DNA of 26,738 nucleotides from Seminavis robusta. Lineage: Eukaryota; Bacillariophyta; Bacillariophyceae; Naviculales; Naviculaceae. The DNA is taken from positions 1 through 26,738 of the forward strand of contig CAICTM010001566.1 of assembly GCA_903772945.1 (NCBI GenBank). Direction: 5' to 3'. Below are positions 1 through 9,190 of the stretch, in pieces (position 1 is the stretch's first letter; every line of letters starts with the position of its first letter). The notes under the pieces were generated by a model that was not told the origin of the DNA, ran no database searches, and worked only from the letters and a program-made list of their open reading frames with translations. A program made the translations under genes and the position numbers.

Positions 1-1697
1 CCCCCCCTGTGCTCCCCATCCCTCCAAGATGCCCTGGTCAGCTTCCACAGTCAGACCAATGGCGCTAGGACACCTTCGCTTTACGATGATGGCTCCCAGA
101 TTGCGAAACCATCTTGACTGGCTCCGGCATTCAGGTTAGCGACGGTCCTACAAAGATTCCTTTGGCACTGCAGCTTTCGTCCTTGAAGGAGCCGACCACA
201 AGGGCAGGATCAACGGCCAGTTCTCTGTCCCAGGTTCCCCGGGTGACCATTCTTCCCTTCGAAGTTAACTGGCAGGTATTATTGGGGCACTCATCGTATG
301 CGACCATCTGTATTCCATGAAATCACTATGGGAGCATTACATTGGTGTGATGGCCAAGCAGCTCTCACTGCCCTTGAAACCCTCTTCAACCCGCAGTGCA
401 ATAGCAAAGACTTTGACCTCCGTGTCGAGGGCCGAGCTGTTATCGATGAGATCAGGAACTGGGATCGACGTTCAGTTCCGATGGGTTAAAGGCCACCAGG
501 ACGACAGCCCTCGAGCCCTCCGCATCCTCCCCCAGGACATGTTACAGGGAACCCGACTCTACCACGGCTGCCTCGACCGCTGGGCAATCCTGAACATTGA
601 AATGGATACTGCTCCAAATCCCAGTGGACTCAAGGATCACTCCCCCCGTGCCCTAATTTACCCTTCACCAACGAGCGCGTCATCTTCCGGCACAAGGGTA
701 AGAAACTAGCCGTTTCCACCCCCGTGAGATGCACGAGGCCCTTTGGGAAGACAAAAATCAAGGCACACTGGAAGCAGCGCGAGGAAAGAGTTCTTAACGT
801 CGTCTATTCCGAAGCGGATTGGACAGAGCGCTGGAACACTATCAACTGGGAGGCAATGGGTAGGGCCATGAGGAAGGCACCAATTGGCATCCAAAGATTC
901 ATCACCAAACAGCAACAGGCCACTGTGGTGTAGGACGCCAGCTGCAACACCGCCAATGGCAGGCTCACAGCGATTGCCCACGTGTGGAACAGCCGACGAA
1001 GACACCTCCATGTACTACGCTGCCAAGACCCAGCATCCATCCAAAAGTGGAACCAGGAGATTTCCAAGCTGAAAACTTGGTTGCACAACGCCACACAGAC
1101 CCATGATGACCAAGCAGATCCTGACCCAACTCCATCACTGGCAAAAGGGACACAAACCTCTCTCTGATGGGATCTGGAATCCTAGCACTGTAAACGGATC
1201 CGTGCACAGGCCAAACTGGGATGGTGGAATTTTCTACTTGGCAGAATCGCAATCCCACTTTGCACCTGCCCACGAGCTCCACTTACACTCCATCGGAAAA
1301 CAAGGTGATGGCACCAGCTGGGCAACTGCCTTGGCAAACGAACTGTGGATGCTTCACTTCCGCATGTGGGAGCACAGGAACGATGCACTACACGGTCCAA
1401 AACCAACCCCCACCCAACTCTCCCACCTCTCCACCCCTCCGACAGGAAATCCTGAAAGAGTACTCCAAAGGTGATGCCACCATTACCTCCCACCGACCGC
1501 TGCGCCTCGATCTTGACTACAGAGAAATCAACCTCAACCTGTCACTCCCAAAAACCCTTCGCTGGCTCGAAACCATCAAACTGGCTAGGGCTGCCCATGG
1601 CCGACTGCGCACAACCTACCAACTCCGCACACAACAACAACTTCAACGATCAATGCACACCTACCTTCAAACTGGGCGAATCACTACAAATGAATAA
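1..1697 (+). pseudogene. Decayed retroelement ORF: RNase H domain and downstream region
   Basis: A degenerate retroelement 3' coding region, readable only by hopping frames. Around 138-146 one frame gives SDG, a likely RNase H active-site aspartate. From 161 another frame reads GTAAFVLEG, then RSELAGIIGAL. Near 345 the frame changes again (CDGQAALTALETL), and near 455 once more, leading to FRWVKGHQDD and LDRWAILNIEMD at about 470-610. Further on, WNTINWEAMGRAMRKAP (about 830-880) and CGVGRQLQ (about 925) are followed by a broken zinc-knuckle-like CPR and HVLRCQDPASIQKW (about 1005-1055), then LWMLHFRMWEHRNDALH (about 1345-1395). This block order resembles, from memory, the C-terminal half of diatom RNase H-bearing reverse transcriptase proteins. 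At least four frameshifts make it non-functional. The upstream reverse transcriptase would lie outside the window. A LINE-type origin is inference. Confidence 0.75.
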
Positions 1698-1755
1698 CAT
1701 GCTTTCAAATCCTGGGTATGCCTTGCGCTCCAGGTGCTGCCCTTGTCAGCCTCTC

Positions 1756-1922
1756 CTGCACTCTCGTGCAGCATTGTCCACTAATGGGGGCCCATCCGGG
1801 CCCCTTGGGAATGACCTGACATTGCGCAGAATTTACGTGGATGACGACTCAGCTAGGTGGGGGATTCCCCACCCATTGCCCGCGTCACTAAAGCCACTCC
1901 GTGGCCATAGTTTGTTAAACTA
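1756..1922. repeat. Row of five short perfect hairpins
   Basis: Five inverted repeats lie in 167 nt between the retroelement remnant and the thymidine phosphorylase stop. They are CTGCAC/GTGCAG (1756-1771, loop TCTC), GGGGCCC/GGGCCCC (1787-1804, loop ATCC), GGTGGGG/CCCCACC (1856-1873, loop GATT), GCCAC/GTGGC (1893-1905, loop TCC) and TAGTTT/AAACTA (1908-1922, loop GTT). All arms are perfectly paired and loops are 3-4 nt. There is no credible ORF. The segment could be the 3' untranslated tail of the upstream retroelement, because reverse transcriptases of some LINEs recognise 3' stem-loops. That link is inference. The rest of 1698-1931 shows nothing else. Confidence 0.6.
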
Positions 1923-1931
1923 ACGAGTATT

Positions 1932-2957
1932 TTACACCCCTTGATTGGGGGGGCATTCGTCAATCACCACGGCGTCTCCTCCTTGCGCGTGTACCATTTC
2001 ACGAAACTTGTGGAGTACTTGACCTGATTGGAGTGTGTCAAAAGTCTTGTGGACCATATCCTCCCAGGACAGATCGGGATAGAGGGAATGTACCAGTTGT
2101 GCCGTTTGAACCACCACCAGCGTGATCAAGTCTTTGGATCCCTTTCCCGTCTTCATGAGTTGAATGCACTCGTACACTTCAAGCCAGTTGCCCACGGCGT
2201 ATCCAATGGGATGATCCATGTGTGTCATGAAAGCACTGGTTTGGACGCCATTGGCTTGTCCCGTTGCAATCATGGAATGCGCCAGGAGCTCGGCATCGGC
2301 GGAAGAGCTTTGAAAGCTTGCCGCACCGTACTTGACATCCAATACCAACATGTTTGGGTTTTCGGCAATCTTTTTGGACATGATGGAAGCTGTCTGCAAC
2401 GGTATGGAAGACACAGTGGCAGTGACATCTCGCAATGCGTATAGTTTGCGATCGGCAGGACAAAGTGTCTCGTTGGGCGAAACAATGGAACAGCCAACAT
2501 TTTTGACTTGCGATTGAAACGCTTCTACTGACAGGCAAGTCTGATATCCCGGAATGCTCTCGAGTTTGTCAATGGTTCCACCAGTATGACCCAGTCCTCG
2601 TCCCGCCATCATGGGGACATGAGCGCCCAAACAGGCTGCCAAGGGTGCCAGAACGAGAGAAATCTTGTCTCCAACTCCACCCGTGCTGTGCTTGTCCACC
2701 AGCAACATTAATGAGTCGTTAGTACATGTGCCAGTAGAATTCCAGTCGACTCGTTCTCCCGATTCCACCATGGCCCGAGTCAGCGTGGCAGTTTCCCGGT
2801 CATTCAAGCCTCTCCAACAAACAGCCATGAGCCACGCCGACATTTGATACTCGGGAATACTGCCAGCAGTGTACTGTTGGATCCACCATTCCAACTCTTT
2901 ATCCGTATGCGGGCGATCATGGCACCGCTTGATTTGGATCATTGTCACAGGGTCCAT
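1932..2957 (-). CDS. Thymidine phosphorylase, C-terminally truncated
   Basis: Pyrimidine nucleoside phosphorylase, which splits thymidine (or deoxyuridine) with phosphate to the base and deoxyribose 1-phosphate in nucleoside salvage. The 341-residue frame carries the N-terminal helical domain, the phosphate-binding KHSTGGVGD, the family signature AGRGLGHTGGTIDKLE, the substrate-contacting LRDVTATV and SIMSKK, and LDVKYGAASF, which departs from the usual DVK.G.GAF. The start is likely right because the N-terminus aligns from the first helix. Bacterial and animal enzymes have about 440-480 residues. This one stops just after FREMVHAQGGD, so the C-terminal domain of about 100 residues is absent. 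The stop lies about 235 bp from the retroelement remnant. Either the gene was cut by an insertion or its last exon lies beyond a retroelement-filled intron. A GTGTAA overlapping the stop codon could be a donor. It is divergent from the SGNH-like gene. Confidence 0.88.
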   Translation of the reverse strand: MDPVTMIQIKRCHDRPHTDKELEWWIQQYTAGSIPEYQMSAWLMAVCWRGLNDRETATLTRAMVESGERVDWNSTGTCTNDSLMLLVDKHSTGGVGDKISLVLAPLAACLGAHVPMMAGRGLGHTGGTIDKLESIPGYQTCLSVEAFQSQVKNVGCSIVSPNETLCPADRKLYALRDVTATVSSIPLQTASIMSKKIAENPNMLVLDVKYGAASFQSSSADAELLAHSMIATGQANGVQTSAFMTHMDHPIGYAVGNWLEVYECIQLMKTGKGSKDLITLVVVQTAQLVHSLYPDLSWEDMVHKTFDTLQSGQVLHKFREMVHAQGGDAVVIDECPPNQGV

Positions 2958-3399
2958 ACTGTATTGTATTGTATTGTATTGGTTGGTTCGTTCTGTTCGA
3001 TTTCTGTTTTGTTTGTTATTACTGTACGTTAGTACTGTATTATGGGATGGGATGGGATGGTTGTGAGTTGTTGATGCCCGTGGTGGTTAGGTATCTCTTT
3101 GTGACTTGACTTGACTTGATTGACTTGACTTGATTGACTTGACTTGATTGTTCGCCTTTGGTTCAGTTTCTTCGAAAGATCCAACCGAAGCCCAAGCAAT
3201 AAGCCGGCACTACGGTGAGTTCATTGCGAGGAGCCATGGGCGGCTTCTTCGATTGACTCGATTCAGGTTGCGTGTGGTAGTGGGAACAGCACAGCAGTCT
3301 ATAGTTTATAGTAGGAACAGTACCAGTCGGTACCAGTACATGTATCGCCTGTCTCACCACATTGTGGATTGCACTTCAGTACAGTACTGACTTTGGACC
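2958..3399. promoter_or_regulatory. Divergent intergenic region with three simple-repeat tracts
   Basis: 442 nt between the starts of thymidine phosphorylase (-) and the SGNH-like gene (+), so it should contain both promoters. It holds about four copies of TGTAT near 2962-2985, three copies of GGGAT near 3044-3060, and three copies of the 14-mer CTTGACTTGATTGA at 3110-3151, the last with one change. I see no convincing TATA box. The downstream ATG lies in the context GACCATGGAC, a good eukaryotic start context. Confidence 0.5.
3110..3151. repeat. 14-bp tandem repeat, three copies
   Basis: Three head-to-tail copies of CTTGACTTGATTGA at 3110-3123, 3124-3137 and 3138-3151. The third ends in T instead of A. 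Each copy is itself built from TTGA-containing subunits, which suggests replication slippage. It lies in the divergent promoter region. Confidence 0.85.
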
Positions 3400-5181
3400 A
3401 TGGACGAGGGGAATGTGGAATTGAAGGCATTGGTGACGGACGATGGAGCCAAGGAGCAACAAGTTGCTGGAATGAGTGCAACTGGTAGCACTAGTACATG
3501 CAAGATCCCAAGGCGGGTCTTATTGTTAGTGTTAGCCGGTCTGGTGGCGCTGATAACCTTGTTAACATTGCAGCCAACCAGAAAACCCGGTGATCAACTC
3601 AACAACAGTGTCCTCTATCGTCATCCATCTACCATAGACGACGATAATACAACTGGTGAGCTAGTGGAGTTAAATCCAACCAGTGTGTGGCACGAAGACA
3701 TTATCTCCATTCATCATACACCTCTACACTCCAAAATTGTCGTGACGTTTGCACCCAATGCTCGCTGTCCAAGGCCATACTTGATTGGAAGGTTATCCGG
3801 TCCAGCACTCTTGATGATCACCAATTGGACATTCAAGCCAGAACAAATCCCACTCGATGATCCACATTCATGTGTGCAAATGCCTAGTCACACTGGTGGC
3901 GCTACCAATATCCTTACCAATTGTGTCACCACCATGGAGGGAACCTATCAATTGCCACCAAAGCAGCAACAACAACAACAACAACAACAGCCAGGTTCTA
4001 CCTTTTTTATAGAAGTCGTGGGGCTCTTTTGTCAAGATGTGTATTACCAACTCCGACAGCATCAAAAACAAAACACAACACAACAATTTGCCAAATGGAT
4101 TTCCGACGATCCACAAGCCAAATCACTGATGCAATATTCCGTTACCGCATTCTGTCCCGAAAACTCGAGGCATCATCGACTCACTCAAGATCATGCCACC
4201 ATTACCATTGCAAATAATATTACTGCAACCACTACTACTACTACTACAATCAGCAACACGCCACTGGGATTTTGGACGGGGACATCTCCATTGCCGCTCC
4301 ATACACGGTGGCAATCAACCAAGTGTTTTTTTGATCGAAGAGAGGGTCAGTCAATATCCCCATCATGCTATGAACAAGTCAATACTGAACGATACAAACC
4401 ATACTCCTTTGAGTGGAATACCAATAAACACACACAACAACAACAAAAGACAACTCTTCCGTTGGAACTCTCTGCTGCATTTCAACAACTACCACAACAG
4501 CGACAATCCAGCAGCAAGGAGGTTATTTGTTTTGTAGGTGCCAGTCACTCAGGCGATTACTATAAGTCCGCAGTCGGACTTGGATTCAAACCCATGGGCT
4601 ATGCTCCATTCTATGGAAAGAACGAAATGAAAAACTTGGCCAAAAAAAGGAAAACCATCAACCCACACAACCTTGGTGCCGGCATGGTGGGAGCATCGTA
4701 TCCAGCCAATGTGACTCCGCATTTGTTGCAAACCGAAGGTGTAGAGCAACAAGGCTGTAATCGATTCGTCATTGCAAATGGACAATGGCCCGGGAGCTTT
4801 GATCATGGACACCCAGATAGCTTATGGAAGTACTATAAGGATGTCAAGAAAATGATTGCCAGCTTGCAACATTGGATTGTGGATCAAGATCATGATGACG
4901 TTCGGTTTTACTTGAGATCCATTCATTACAATCCACTCGGGAACCCAATTCAAAGCTGCCCACCAACCGATTGGAGAAACCCCATGGTCATTGATGGATA
5001 CAATGCAGTACTGAAGCAAGTGGCTCAAGAAATGCATGTTCCCTTTCTGGATACCAACCGGTGGATCAGTGGACCCTTGTGGGATTCTGCACCAGATTGG
5101 TGCCATTTGAGTGAATGGGTGCAAGAAGTGGAAACTGTGTTTGTCGCTACATCGATACTGTTGCCATCCTTGTCAAATTGA
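3400..5181 (+). CDS. Type II membrane SGNH/PC-esterase-like protein
   Basis: 593 residues. A short basic cytosolic tail is followed by one membrane segment at residues 40-57 (RVLLLVLAGLVALITLLTL), so the rest should be lumenal (Golgi/ER) or extracellular. The C-terminal half has the layout of SGNH/PC-esterase proteins such as the plant TBL and animal NXPE families: a nucleophile block VICFVGASHSGD with Ser382, and a C-terminal DWCH with Asp566 and His569 forming the expected D-x-x-H pair. Known members of these families O-acetylate or deacetylate glycans, but the substrate here is unknown. Block I reads GAS instead of the usual GDS. The middle carries a CAG/CAA-encoded run of about nine glutamines (3964-3990), a Thr-rich run near 4230 and other Gln-rich patches, typical of unstructured linkers. 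There is no intron. It converges with the acyltransferase gene downstream. Confidence 0.65.
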   Translation: MDEGNVELKALVTDDGAKEQQVAGMSATGSTSTCKIPRRVLLLVLAGLVALITLLTLQPTRKPGDQLNNSVLYRHPSTIDDDNTTGELVELNPTSVWHEDIISIHHTPLHSKIVVTFAPNARCPRPYLIGRLSGPALLMITNWTFKPEQIPLDDPHSCVQMPSHTGGATNILTNCVTTMEGTYQLPPKQQQQQQQQQPGSTFFIEVVGLFCQDVYYQLRQHQKQNTTQQFAKWISDDPQAKSLMQYSVTAFCPENSRHHRLTQDHATITIANNITATTTTTTTISNTPLGFWTGTSPLPLHTRWQSTKCFFDRREGQSISPSCYEQVNTERYKPYSFEWNTNKHTQQQQKTTLPLELSAAFQQLPQQRQSSSKEVICFVGASHSGDYYKSAVGLGFKPMGYAPFYGKNEMKNLAKKRKTINPHNLGAGMVGASYPANVTPHLLQTEGVEQQGCNRFVIANGQWPGSFDHGHPDSLWKYYKDVKKMIASLQHWIVDQDHDDVRFYLRSIHYNPLGNPIQSCPPTDWRNPMVIDGYNAVLKQVAQEMHVPFLDTNRWISGPLWDSAPDWCHLSEWVQEVETVFVATSILLPSLSN

Positions 5182-5476
5182 ATGAATGAATGAATGAAGG
5201 ATCGGAAGACATGACGATGGAATGGATGGTCCACTCAACTGTACCACCTGGAAATCTGAGGTGTGGCTGCTGCATTGAACCATCCCGAGAGCATGCGGAC
5301 AACTAACTACAAGGGTATCGATTGTGTGAAAGAGCAGATGAAGAGCATTGCCTGGAAAGTGTACTCTCTGCTTTCAAGCAGCCAACAAAACTACATGCCT
5401 TGGAGCTGGAGTGATGATGTCTAGCTAGCTATCTATCGAAGCAAACATTTTGCTGGCTGGCTGGCTAGAAGACTCT
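5182..5476. other. Convergent 3' intergenic region
   Basis: 295 nt between the stop codons of the SGNH-like gene and the acyltransferase gene. It contains a GAAT tetranucleotide run just after the first stop (about 5180-5197), TAGC/TATC-type repeats near 5420-5440 and a GGCT run near 5453-5466. No ORF or RNA gene is recognisable. Confidence 0.6.
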
Positions 5477-6945
5477 TTATGGTTGTCGTGTTGTCGTCTT
5501 TACCACCACCAGTGGAAACGCCCAAACGGCATCAGTGTAAAAGCTCGACTGAACATATTCATCCGTAAAGAGAAAGGCAATGGGCAGGACCGTCAGCAAC
5601 ACCAAGGCGGTTCGTATCGGTTGCGGTAGATGGTACCACTTATTACTACTAGTACCACTATTGTTCACCACCGCCGAGGCCGAGAACCATGGAGAGTAGT
5701 AGTATCGTTCCAGCATCATGACGACGGCATTCCACAAAAAGAATAGAAACTGATTTCCGTATGCTGGCTGGTAGGGAGTATCCCGTTTGACCAATGTCAT
5801 GAACGCGACCATGTATTCATGAATGAGACCGCTGGCGACAAAGGTCCCGACGGCTGCCATGGACGAGGACAATGTCGCCTTTCGGAGCGGTCGATAGCAT
5901 CCATTGCGGAGTGACGATTGTACCGGACGATCCCATTTTCTCCAAAAATCCGAGACACTGGTACAGCTTGTCAGGGGTGCATCGGAAAAGTCTTCCATGG
6001 TGTATCCCGTACAGATGGATGTGACCAATCCCAATCCCGAGGCGCCGCCTATGGAAAGAGCATAGAGTAGTGAGGGGGACGATCACGGTCACATAGTATG
6101 TACTCTACTGTACGGTACGTACCATCGAGCACCAAGGAAGTGATGGACGCCATGAGGAAGCCATTGGCCAGATTTCCCCATGAATATAGATTGACAAGTG
6201 TCCCCAGAATGGATGTATTAGTATGATGTTGTGGAAAGACTTGATAGTTGTATGGCAAGAGTAGACTGAAGAGCAAGCTGGTTTGTACAAATACTGTCAT
6301 GAAAGAGGCTAGCTTGTTCCAAAAAATGGTTGGTGTAAATGGCACGGGTCGATGTGTGTGTGGATCAAATTTCAATTGTAGCGTGGAGCTAAAGTACAAT
6401 ACGAGCATGCGCTTGTCCTGATGAGTAGTAGCATACGTTGGCAAGCATTGATGAATGGCTTCAATGACGGCCAATGCCAATTTATTGGGCATGCCACCCA
6501 ACAGGCAGAGCATGAGCGTCAAGCTCTGGAATTCAACGTAGTAGGCGCAGAGAACGGGTGGCAGGATGAGCAAGCATGGCACGAGTACGCCGTATCCAAT
6601 CAAGAGACGGGTGCTGTCGTCTTGTGTTTGGACAATGGCAAAATACGTGACCAGTGCGACTGTCATGTTCATGAGGGCTTGTAGGGACAATAATACAAAG
6701 GTGCAAATCCAGAATCCAGGATCCAGTGGAATAATGCCCATTGTCATTGTAGTATTGGTTGTGGTGACAACAACAGCATCGTCATCTGTATGGAGTATCT
6801 TGGAACAAGAGAGCAGTAGGTGCTGCAGTGGCTCTGGCAGTTCCCAGGTGACGAGAGGCTCTCGTTCGAATAATGCATTGCTAGAGTATGGAAACCCTGA
6901 AAACAGGAATGTCGATTGGAGAAACTCGGTTATTAGTTGTTGCAT
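5477..6945 (-). CDS. MBOAT / wax-synthase-like acyltransferase, two exons
   Basis: Integral membrane O-acyltransferase related to plant wax ester synthases, expected in the ER and using acyl-CoA and a fatty alcohol or other hydroxyl acceptor. The acceptor cannot be read from sequence. Exon 1 is 6945-6123 and exon 2 is 6048-5477. The 74-nt intron (6122-6049) starts GTACGT and ends CATAG, and joining in phase 1 gives LVLDGGASGLGLVTS, an unbroken 464-residue protein. Exon 1 has several hydrophobic helices (for example residues 79-105 and 116-136). Exon 2 carries DFWRKWDRPVQ (308-318) and SGLIHEYM with His351, matching the DFW..W block and conserved histidine of the wax-synthase branch. Reading through the intron gives a short frame ending at its 3' site, so the spliced model is clearly better. 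It is divergent from the WbsX-family gene with a 319-nt gap. Confidence 0.82.
6049..6122 (-). other. Intron of the acyltransferase gene
   Basis: 74 nt. The donor is GTACGT (6122-6117) and the acceptor is TTCCATAG (ending 6049). It splits a glycine codon in phase 1. Both exons keep their frames, and the joined protein matches the family across the junction. Confidence 0.85.
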
Positions 6946-7264
6946 TCTTTCTTCCTTCCTTTCTTTCTTTAGTCTCTTCTTTGCAACCGCTACTACGGTA
7001 CTACTTTAGTTAGAAGAAGAGGGCAGGATCCGTCGCGGAAAGATTCCTCGAGGACTTGTCGCCATGACTTTGCTGGCTTATTGCTTGAAGATCTTCTGTC
7101 GACCATGTCAACGACACGGAGTGAAATCCTGTGTCCGCCCAGTTTGAGCTATCTATAAAGTTGGAGTGGAGTATGGATGTTGAGTATAAGATGATGTCCT
7201 GATTAGTGCAAGACAAGACCAGCTGACTACCGGTAGCTGATACAGTACCGTATAACCGAGCCAA
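6946..7264. promoter_or_regulatory. Divergent promoter region, acyltransferase / WbsX-like gene
   Basis: 319 nt between two start codons on opposite strands, so it should hold both promoters and 5' leaders. Near 6948-6972 there is a pyrimidine-rich TTTC/TTCC run on the plus strand, which becomes a GAAA-rich leader just upstream of the minus-strand start. No TATA box is convincing. The 7010-7264 minus-strand frame looks like chance. Confidence 0.4.
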
Positions 7265-8716
7265 ATGGGACGACGACTGCGGCTCGGCAAGGGCAAGTCT
7301 CCATCCTCAACTACTAGTAGTACTGGTACTTCTACTAGTACTTCATGTAGTAGTTATGGTTGGATCAAAGTCTTGATTGGCTTGGTTGGCGCAGTTGTGA
7401 GCATTTCACAATTGATCCTTCTAGAAGGAAACAAGGCTGCAGTGTCTACATCATCATCTGCCATTATTGATACCACCTCTGCCACTGCTACCCAAGAGAA
7501 ACTACCATCACCAGTGCTCCCTTCCAGCGTAGCGATGAAACCGACAAAAGGAATCCCCCGCGTGCTGGCCATTGTGTTTCCTCAGTATCACCAAGATCCA
7601 CTCAATGATCGATTATGGGGCCCCGGCTTTACGGATTGGGACAATCTACGAGCGGCGCCGCTCCGCAATCGACTGGGATTCGAAATTCCAAGACCCCTCC
7701 ACTCGCACTATTATGATTTGACCAATGCCACGGTTCGGAAATGGCAGGGACAAATCGCACGGCAATGCGGAGTGGATGGATTCGTCTTTCATCATTACTG
7801 GTTCTATGATAAAGAAGAAGAACAACAACCGGTTCTATCCGCTCCGCTCCTGGCGATGCTGCAAGATGGCCAACCGGATATACCATTCTTCTTGAATTGG
7901 TGTGACAGTAGTTGGGTCGATACCTGGTTGGGAGTTACCAAAAAACACACCAACAATAAACAGGGCGACACGGTCCTCCAAACACAATACTTTCCCGACG
8001 AAAATAATGATGACGACGCCATTGTCGCTCATTATCAATGGCTCCGACAATTCTTTCATCATCCAAACTATATCAAAGTAGCAGGACAACCGGTATTTAT
8101 GATTCATCAACGAAAACCAAGTAGTTATCCCATTCTCAAACGCTTGCGGGATCTGGCCGTGGCAGATGGATTTCCTTCGCTGTATTTTATCATGGGCATG
8201 AGTTTTACTCATGCACAACTCTTTCCATCCGGACTGTCACAAGGACAACGACGCGATCGATATCCCAAATATTTGGTCAACAAAACAGTGGCGTATCCCT
8301 ATCCACTCGATTGGATGGAACGACAAGTCCTTCAAGTACCACAGTGGTGTAGTATCGACAACGAGCAGCGCATCGACACGGAACTACCGGGCATTCTGAC
8401 ATCGTTTGACAATACACCCCGCCGGGACCTGGAGAGTGCGCATTTGTGGTCGGCCGACGAACCCGATCGGGTCGTCCAGAGGTTCTCCCAGAGTCTCACG
8501 GCCGCCATTTATTACCAAACGTGTTGTTGTTTGCATGACAATGACGACAATGACAACAGCGATAATGACAGTTTTGTCCTCATCAATTCCATGAACGAAT
8601 GGGCCGAAGGAATGAGCCTCGAACCAAGTACTGTATTTGGTTGGCGGTTGCTGGAAGCAGTGCAACGAGCCAAAGCAGATGTTATCCAGGGGGGTTGCAA
8701 TGCGCGAACAACCTAA
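7265..8716 (+). CDS. WbsX-family glycosyltransferase-like protein, membrane anchored
   Basis: 483 residues. The Ser/Thr-rich N-terminus (1-30) leads to one hydrophobic segment at about 32-53, a probable Golgi/ER signal anchor. From about residue 97 the protein follows the WbsX family (GH99-like glycan enzymes): VLAIVFPQYHQDPLNDRLWG, GFTDWDNL, HSHYYDL, CGVDGFVFHHYWF, FFLNWCDSSW and, near the C-terminus, LINSMNEWAEGMSLEPS. Bacterial members sit in O-antigen and capsule clusters. In diatoms a role in building complex surface or secreted glycans is plausible but inferred. An acidic Asp/Asn run (nt about 8537-8570) is inserted just before the NEWAEG block and is probably a surface loop. The ATG follows immediately on a short 5' gap shared with the acyltransferase gene. 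No intron. Confidence 0.82.
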   Translation: MGRRLRLGKGKSPSSTTSSTGTSTSTSCSSYGWIKVLIGLVGAVVSISQLILLEGNKAAVSTSSSAIIDTTSATATQEKLPSPVLPSSVAMKPTKGIPRVLAIVFPQYHQDPLNDRLWGPGFTDWDNLRAAPLRNRLGFEIPRPLHSHYYDLTNATVRKWQGQIARQCGVDGFVFHHYWFYDKEEEQQPVLSAPLLAMLQDGQPDIPFFLNWCDSSWVDTWLGVTKKHTNNKQGDTVLQTQYFPDENNDDDAIVAHYQWLRQFFHHPNYIKVAGQPVFMIHQRKPSSYPILKRLRDLAVADGFPSLYFIMGMSFTHAQLFPSGLSQGQRRDRYPKYLVNKTVAYPYPLDWMERQVLQVPQWCSIDNEQRIDTELPGILTSFDNTPRRDLESAHLWSADEPDRVVQRFSQSLTAAIYYQTCCCLHDNDDNDNSDNDSFVLINSMNEWAEGMSLEPSTVFGWRLLEAVQRAKADVIQGGCNARTT

Positions 8717-9190
8717 TGAAATGAATGAGTGCGGCAGTAGGAGTATGAGATCATTGATTGCTTGAGATTGATTGATTCAAGAGCAAGAGATGCGGGGAGG
8801 AACGAATTCAATCGGAAGTTCAGTTTGCCTCCACTGCATGCACCATTGGTTCAATCGCAACACAAAGACAGTTGACTGAGAAGCAAATTCAGTGTGCTCG
8901 AGCGCGCCTCGATGATTTAGTCTCTTAGTGGGACATCTCGAGATGGACCTCCGGTTTGTTGATTCTTGGTCGCGACAAAACATTAGGTCCTTTGGAATGA
9001 ACGTGGTGTTGGCTGTCACAAGCTCTGCAGCTCGCAGCCACACAACGATTCCCTCCCATTGCCCGAGCTGTTGCACTTTGTTGCAGCCAGTGGGGCACAG
9101 ATACAAACGGACTTTGTGGGAGATCTCTCAGGGCATTGCAAAACTGTATGCTGCTCTATTTTTGTAAACTTAGCAGTTAACTAGCTAGCT
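8717..9190. other. Convergent intergenic region, no gene seen
   Basis: 474 nt between the WbsX-like stop and the stop of the plastid-targeted gene on the other strand. There is a small TTGA/TGAT-type run near 8752-8776. Short frames on both strands (for example 8928-9167) show no family resemblance or repeat structure and are probably chance. No RNA gene is recognisable. Confidence 0.55.

Noticed and set aside
1..1697. Intact non-LTR reverse transcriptase gene
   Set aside because: At least four frame changes are needed and the reverse transcriptase itself is not in the window.
8928..9167. Small plus-strand ORF between the WbsX-like and lumen-protein genes
   Set aside because: No domain, signal or composition support, and it lies in a 3' intergenic gap.
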